From positions 48,102,564 through 48,166,563 of the forward strand of contig CM022665.1 of NCBI GenBank assembly GCA_012295275.1: a stretch of 64,000 nucleotides of DNA. Direction: 5' to 3'. A model generated the notes under the pieces. The model was not told the origin of the DNA and did not search any database. It saw only the letters and a list, made by a program, of their open reading frames with translations. This stretch comes from Chrysomallon squamiferum. Lineage: Eukaryota > Mollusca > Gastropoda > Neomphalida > Peltospiridae. Within the stretch, counting starts at the first letter, position 1; each line of letters opens with the position of its first letter. Positions 59,323 to 64,000 of this stretch are shown here, one piece after another. Made by a program: the position numbers and the translations under genes.

Positions 59323-60834
59323 CTGGAAAGCAATAAACACATACATCTTGAATACACATCAATCTTCATAAAATAATATACATGATTTATTGCATAGAAA
59401 GTAAACAAATATGATGACAGAAACATATTTGATAAATTATAAATTTTATTTTTAATATTTGAAATATATATATATATATATATATACATATATAATTTAT
59501 AATTTTATAAATAAATAAAGAGTGTTTTGATGATGAAAGATAATTAAAATTTCTCACTCTAACAAATCAGGATTGAGTCCTTCAGCCAACATTTTGTTCC
59601 TTAGAGCCATTTGTGGCACTCCCTGAAATAACAGTTACAACAGTTTCATTAAAACTACTGTCTAATATTTCACTACACATATTACTACATATACTACTAC
59701 ATATACAACATTTTATTTCTTAGAGCCATTTGTGGTACTCCCTGAAATAATACTACTACATATAATATATATATATACACACACAACATTTTGTTCCTTA
59801 GAGCCATTTGTGAAATAACAGTTACAACAGTTTGATTAAAACTACTGTCTAATATTTTACTACACACATTACTACATATACTACTACATATATAACATTT
59901 TATTTCTTATAACCATTTGAAGTATCAATTACAAGTTTGATTAAAACTACTGTCTAATATTTTACTACACATATTACTACATATACTATTACTTATACAA
60001 CATATTTATTAATTCTGTTTGAAAACAAAACAAATAAATCAAGTGTTAAAGTGTTACACAGTATATATATGTATATGTGTATGTATATGTGTTCATGTCT
60101 GCATGTGTATGTATATGTGTATGTATATGTGTTCATGTCTGCATGTGTATGTATATGTGTATGTATATGTGTTCATGTCTGCATGTGTATGTATATGTGT
60201 ATGTATATGTGTTCATGTCTGCATGTGTATGTATATGTGTATGTATATGTGTATGTATATGTGTATGTATATGTGTATGTATATGTGTTCATGTCTGCAT
60301 GTGTATAAAGTTAGTGTAAAAGTAATACATATCATAAATTTTAAATGATGAAATTACACAATACAGCAAAACCTCTAAGATAATGTTTATAAATGTTATT
60401 TAAATATATATATATATACATATACACCAACACACACACAAACATTGGTTTAATAGACAACTATATAAACAAATAAATCTACTCTACACAAAACTACATT
60501 TCCTAAACAAAACACTTCTATAGAATTAAGACCCCAGTATATTTTTGTATTAAATTATAAATCACCTGTTAAAAATAACAAAACTACGATTCCTAAATAA
60601 AACACTTTTATAGAATTAAGACACAAACCAACCAGTATTTGTAAAGTAACAGCCCAGTATATTTTTGTATTAAATTATAAATCATCAGTTAAAAATAACA
60701 AAACTATGATTCCTAAATAAAAAAAAACAAAAATCAGAGCTGTTCTCACTCACCACTTGCAGCATTTTAAAAAACTTGGAATATCTCGGATCCTGCGACA
60801 CTGTTTTCTGAGGTTTCACTTCCTCCTGTGCTGG

Positions 60835-60870
<36 letters not shown>

Positions 60871-60905
60871 TTCCTACAAAATACAAAAATACCATTCAGC
60901 CTGAG

Positions 60906-60943
<38 letters not shown>

Positions 60944-63330
60944 CTTACAGTGACTCAGTCAGTGTAGTAAATTAACCCATGACTGTCATGTTAACTTGAA
61001 ATAATGTTTTATGTTAAAACTGAAGCAGCAATTGTCATGTCATATAAAACATTTTCTGTTTTAAAAATATTTAACTAATATAGAGTCCAGAGTTGAATCC
61101 AGTTGTTTATTAACTGTTATAAATTATATGAAATGCATAATATAACAGTAATAATATCATCTTATCATAAAAATAACTTATTTATATATATCATCAGTGC
61201 TTTTTTTATTTATCATATAACATCTTACTATTTATGTTATCAATCATTTATCAATAATTTACTGGTTCTGCAGTATCTGTTATTTTAACATAAAATAACT
61301 TATTTATTTATACTATTAGTCTGTTATAACAACTTACTGGTTTAGCACTATCTATTACTATTGTCTTAACATAAACATTACTTATTTATTTATATTATTA
61401 GTCTGTTGTAACAACTTACTGGTTTAGCACTATCTATTACTATTGTCTTAACATAAACATTACTTATTTATTTATATTATTAGTCTGTTGTAACAACTTA
61501 CTGGTTTAGCACTATCTATTACTATTGTCTTAACATAAACATTACTTATTTATTTATATTATTAGTCTGTTATAATAACTTATTGGTTCAGCACTATCTA
61601 TTACTATTGTCTTAACATAAACATTACTTATTTATTTATACTATTAGTCTGTTGTAACAACTCACTGGTTCAGCAGCTGCTGCTGGTGTGGGTCCTGATG
61701 ATGCTGGTGCAGTAGTAGCTGCTGCTGCTTGTGGCACTGGCTGTGAAGATGCTGCTGATGTTGATGACGATGTGTCTGCTGTTGTACTGCTCTGTGCAAC
61801 TGTCACATTTTCCAAACCAGGTATTGATGACAGCTAATAAAAATCAAAAATAATAATTAAACAAAAACAATCAATAATTAATAACATTTACCAGATGTAT
61901 ATTCTATAACAAATACACTATAATTAAATCTACTGTAACAGATATATTATAACTGACGTATTAAAATCAGATATACTATAACTGATATATTAAAATCAGA
62001 TATACTATAACTGACGTATTAAAATCAGATATACTGTAACAGATACGTACTATAATCAGATATGCTATAATTGATATATTAATAACAGATATACTATAAT
62101 TTATATAGTAATATCAGATATATTAAACAGACAGATATACTACAATCAAGATATAAAAATACTGTTACATTTTCTGATAATCATTTTACAATTTCTCTAT
62201 AGCTTACAAACACAATTTTATCAATATACATTATATACAGTGACTTTTTTGTATTGTGAAAATTTTTAAATGATTAACTATAATTTTATTATACATCTTT
62301 AAACCTTTATGTTAAATCAATAATTTGTTTTTGTTTTTTGGGTTATTATGAAATGGAACACAGCTAGTGTGACATGGACAAAAGGCAAGCCTGAATACAT
62401 GTGTGTGTGTATTTTATTTTAAAAGCCATGAGAGCCAATAAGATGTCTCTATGCTTCAGTTTTTTGTTACACTATATATCATGTCTGACATCTAAAAATC
62501 TGAAAATATGAACAAAACAGTAGTTACCTCAGCCTCAAATATTCAAAATAACATTAATAAAAAAATAATATTAAATATCCAGCAATACACATGCTGCTGT
62601 TGTTGTTTTTTTAATATTTTTACTGGACTTTATAAATATTATCCGAAGCTGGAATTCATAAAACAGTAAGTCAAATGAAAACAAAATATTCTTAAAACTA
62701 CACTGGTATATTTTAAATGAATGGATTGCATCTCCCAGACATCTATTTAATACTAATAAATTATTTTGAAACATAGAAATAAACTTTCAACCTTGGCTTC
62801 AAGAACACTCATGGAAATCTCCAGTTGCTGTAGTCTGTTTGACATCAGCTCCAGCTTCTCCTCACAAACACAGGAGAATCGGTTGAGAAAGCTGGCTGTG
62901 TGACTGATGAAATGATTGATGAAGGCTATTGTTCTCTTCTGTTGTATTGCTTCAACCTAAAATGTTTGACAACTTAATTAATTTTCACTTTAATCTAAAA
63001 CATTATTATTATTATTATTATTATTTTAATATTGTAGAATTTTTCACCAGTTAGCACTAGCACATTTTATTTATTTATATATTTATTTTATTTTATTTTA
63101 TCTTACCCTGTGTACAAAAAGTTAGGTACCTGTGGAAAGTTTATGATGGGATTTTTCTATTATATTTATTGTTTGTTATTTATCCTTTCTTGAATAAATG
63201 TTGGTTATTTTATAAATAATAAATAACAGTAAGATTAAACTTAATGTTATTATTATTATTATCATTGGTAATTATGTACCCTAGTGTAGTCGATCCCAGG
63301 TCCTACTAAAGGTAAACCATCAGCATCCAT
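59193..63330 (-). CDS. WASHC3: WASH complex subunit 3 (CCDC53), six exons (whole gene span)
   Basis: Exons 63280-63330, 62792-62956, 61666-61833, 60754-60873, 59558-59622 and 59193-59322 join with phases 0,0,0,0,2 to 232 residues. Matches to human WASHC3 run through the whole length: MDADGLPLVGPGID at the start, VEAIQQKRTIAF, NRFSCVCEEKL, the LSSIPGLENVTV block, DPRYSKFFKMLQVGVPQMAL, and an acidic Ser/Asp end SGSDDFSD. The protein is a coiled-coil core subunit of the WASH complex, which activates Arp2/3 on endosomes. It is longer than the human protein (about 194) because of an Ala/Ser/Thr-rich insert in exons 3 and 4. It is divergent from TNPO3 with a 332-bp shared upstream region. Confidence 0.95.
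59558..59622 (-). CDS. WASHC3: WASHC3 exon 5
   Basis: The exon reads GVPQMALRNKMLAEGLNPDL plus Leu and the first two bases of Asp (phase 2); human has GVPVMAIRNKMISEGLDPDL here. Acceptor TTATTTCAG; donor GA followed by GTGAGA. Partial copies of this exon with its acceptor lie upstream in the intron. Confidence 0.94.
59623..60753. repeat. WASHC3 intron 4: exon 5 fragment copies and other arrays
   Basis: 59641-59960 holds three diverged copies of a 120-130-bp segment that includes the exon 5 acceptor and up to 33 bases of exon (best copy boundary 59741, reading GVPQMALRNKM; others near 59803 and 59905). 60060-60310 is a TATGTGTATG/TTCATGTCTGCATGTG array that keeps three frames open. 60490-60720 is a two-copy 118-bp repeat. 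Confidence 0.85.
60754..60873 (-). CDS. WASHC3: WASHC3 exon 4 (poly-Ala and DPRY block)
   Basis: 40 codons: Glu, then twelve alanines encoded by eleven GCT and one GCC, then PAQEEVKPQKTVSQDPRYSK and FFKMLQV. DPRYxxxxKMxQV is a family signature. The pure GCT run should be length-variable between individuals. Confidence 0.93.
60874..61665. repeat. WASHC3 intron 3 with copies of the exon 3 donor
   Basis: Five units of about 78-82 bp, each with CTTACTGGTTTAGCACTATC and TATTACTATTGTCTTAACAT. On the minus strand each carries AACCA followed by GTAAGT, a good match to the real donor AACCA plus GTGAGT. Boundaries are near 61263, 61338, 61420, 61502 and 61584; the true one is 61666, so the spacing is a regular 82 bp for most units. 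A poly-A run lies at 60911-60939. Confidence 0.87.
61666..61833 (-). CDS. WASHC3: WASHC3 exon 3 (LSSIPGL block and low-complexity insert)
   Basis: 56 codons: LSSIPGLENVTVAQSSTTAD, then an Ala/Ser/Thr/Pro-rich insert ending PTPAAAAEP. The first twelve residues match the family (LSSIPGLDDVTV in human); the rest is lineage-specific. Donor CCA followed by GTGAGT, repeated five times in the intron. Confidence 0.92.
61834..62791. repeat. WASHC3 intron 2 with about 28-bp array
   Basis: 61925-62140 holds degenerate ATATACTATAACTGATATAT plus TAAAATCAG units. The remainder is AT-rich with no exon. Confidence 0.7.
62792..62956 (-). CDS. WASHC3: WASHC3 exon 2 (coiled coil)
   Basis: 55 codons: VEAIQQKRTIAFINHFISHT to SMSVLEAK. 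It covers the most conserved helix of the family, with FLNRFSCVCEEKLELMSNRL. Acceptor CATTTTAG; donor GCCAAG followed by GTTGAA, a weak but family-consistent position. Confidence 0.94.
62957..63279. other. WASHC3 intron 1
   Basis: A short AT-rich intron with (TTA)n at 63001-63025 and (TTTA)n near 63070-63100. Nothing else seen. Confidence 0.7.
63280..63330 (-). CDS. WASHC3: WASHC3 exon 1
   Basis: 17 codons, MDADGLPLVGPGIDYTR, ending at AGG followed by GTACAT in phase 0. Human WASHC3 starts with a near-identical MDEDGLPLMGSGIDLT, which fixes the start. Confidence 0.93.
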
Positions 63331-63662
63331 GACAATTGTTTTACGCTACGAACAGGAAGACATAAGACTAAGTAGTAAGTTTCTAACGCGGGAGGTGGGG
63401 TTTTAATGAAGGTCAAGGTTATGTCAGATTCGCACCGATACTTAAAAATAAATAAAAAATACACATAATATTAGCATCATCTTTCAAACGACAGATAAAT
63501 ACTAACAGTAACGATGTGAATATTTGATAGTTGTTAAAAGGGTTTTAGATTTTAATAATTTTTTTATATTTTTCTCGTAACTGCTCCCGACACTACTTCC
63601 GGTAATCTAGGTTTTGCAAAAATTTTATGAATGGTAACTTTATAATCTTCAAAAAATAAACA
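63331..63662. promoter_or_regulatory. Bidirectional promoter region of WASHC3 and TNPO3
   Basis: 332 bp separate two divergent start codons, too short for two independent promoters of usual size. There is an ETS-type ACTTCCGG at 63594-63601 and a G-rich CGGGAGGTGGGG at 63389-63400, but no TATA box at a suitable place for either side. Two housekeeping genes in this arrangement are likely co-expressed. Confidence 0.6.
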
Positions 63663-63779
63663 ATGGAACAAATTCCTTCTTTAGAAACAGTTACGCAAGC
63701 ACTACAAGCTTTATATAATAATCCTGATGTTGTGGGAAAAGAAAAGGCGTCAGTTTGGCTTGGTGAACTCCAAAAATCG
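63663..63779 (+). CDS. TNPO3: Transportin-3, exon 1 (gene continues beyond window)
   Basis: 39 codons: [20 protein letters not shown], then [19 protein letters not shown], ending at TCG followed by GTATGT in phase 0. Human TNPO3 has the same start pattern (VxQAVQALYxDPD...GKERASFWLGELQRS), and this is the first HEAT helix of the importin-beta-like receptor that carries phosphorylated SR splicing factors into the nucleus. The intron runs to the window end with no second exon visible. Confidence 0.9.
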
Positions 63780-64000
63780 GTATGTATGGTAGTCTCATGG
63801 AGGGTGGCATTTAAAAAAAAACTTTACTTAATGAGTTAACCATTTATCATTAGTATTTAAATTTCTGCATATACCATTTCCAGAACTACTTATTTAGTAA
63901 AAATACCCAATTTTCTGCCTCATATTTTATAAAATGATATTCGTAACATGTTTTGTTATCAGCTCTAGCTTTATATCCAAATTTCTTAAAATAAAACTAA
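63780..64000 (+). other. TNPO3 intron 1 (5' part)
   Basis: AT-rich, no features seen before the window ends. Confidence 0.7.

Noticed and set aside
60019-60348. Cys/Met/Tyr-rich frames MYVYVFMSACVCICV and similar
   Set aside because: Artefact of the TATGTGTATG array in WASHC3 intron 4, open in all three frames.

Overview
This is animal (metazoan) nuclear DNA. It is AT-rich, full of microsatellites and tandem arrays, and its genes are split into short exons by GT-AG introns. The gene content (MAP7/ensconsin, WASH complex subunit 3, transportin-3 and two prokineticin/astakine-type secreted proteins) and the low coding density suit an invertebrate, most likely a mollusc or another lophotrochozoan. 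The species call is an inference. Most open frames longer than 60 codons in the window are shadows of repeats.

Layout. (1) Positions 1-40.7 kb, minus strand: one large gene for a MAP7/ensconsin-family microtubule-associated protein. Fifteen coding exons can be chained with compatible phases from a start at 40654 to a stop at 3350, giving about 1233 residues. It has an N-terminal microtubule-binding coiled coil, a central basic Ser/Thr/Pro-rich region, a MAP7 coiled coil that in relatives binds kinesin-1, an acidic repeat region, and a conserved C-terminal tail. One base too many inside a 10-residue coding repeat (about 8358-8362) breaks the frame in this copy. A 91-codon alternative tail follows the stop. 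(2) 43.3-48.9 kb: two small secreted ten-cysteine proteins of the prokineticin/astakine type, convergent (plus strand 43282-46486, minus strand 48152-48898). CRE-like sites cluster between them. (3) 49-59 kb: mostly intergenic, with a 1.1-kb array of 27-bp repeats, several CpG-rich repeat-free islands and one orphan exon candidate at 54019-54120. (4) 59.2-63.3 kb, minus strand: a complete six-exon WASHC3 (CCDC53) gene. It is head-to-head, 332 bp apart, with the first exon of TNPO3 (plus strand, 63663), which runs off the window.

The most unusual structural signal recurs in at least three unrelated genes. Tandem arrays in introns often start at an exon edge and carry repeated copies of the splice site itself, sometimes with a piece of exon. 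I count such arrays at MAP7 exons 2, 4, 9, 10 and 13, at WASHC3 exons 3 and 5, and at the first exon of the plus-strand prokineticin-like gene. In one case the copied donor stays in frame and could give a protein isoform 21 residues longer.
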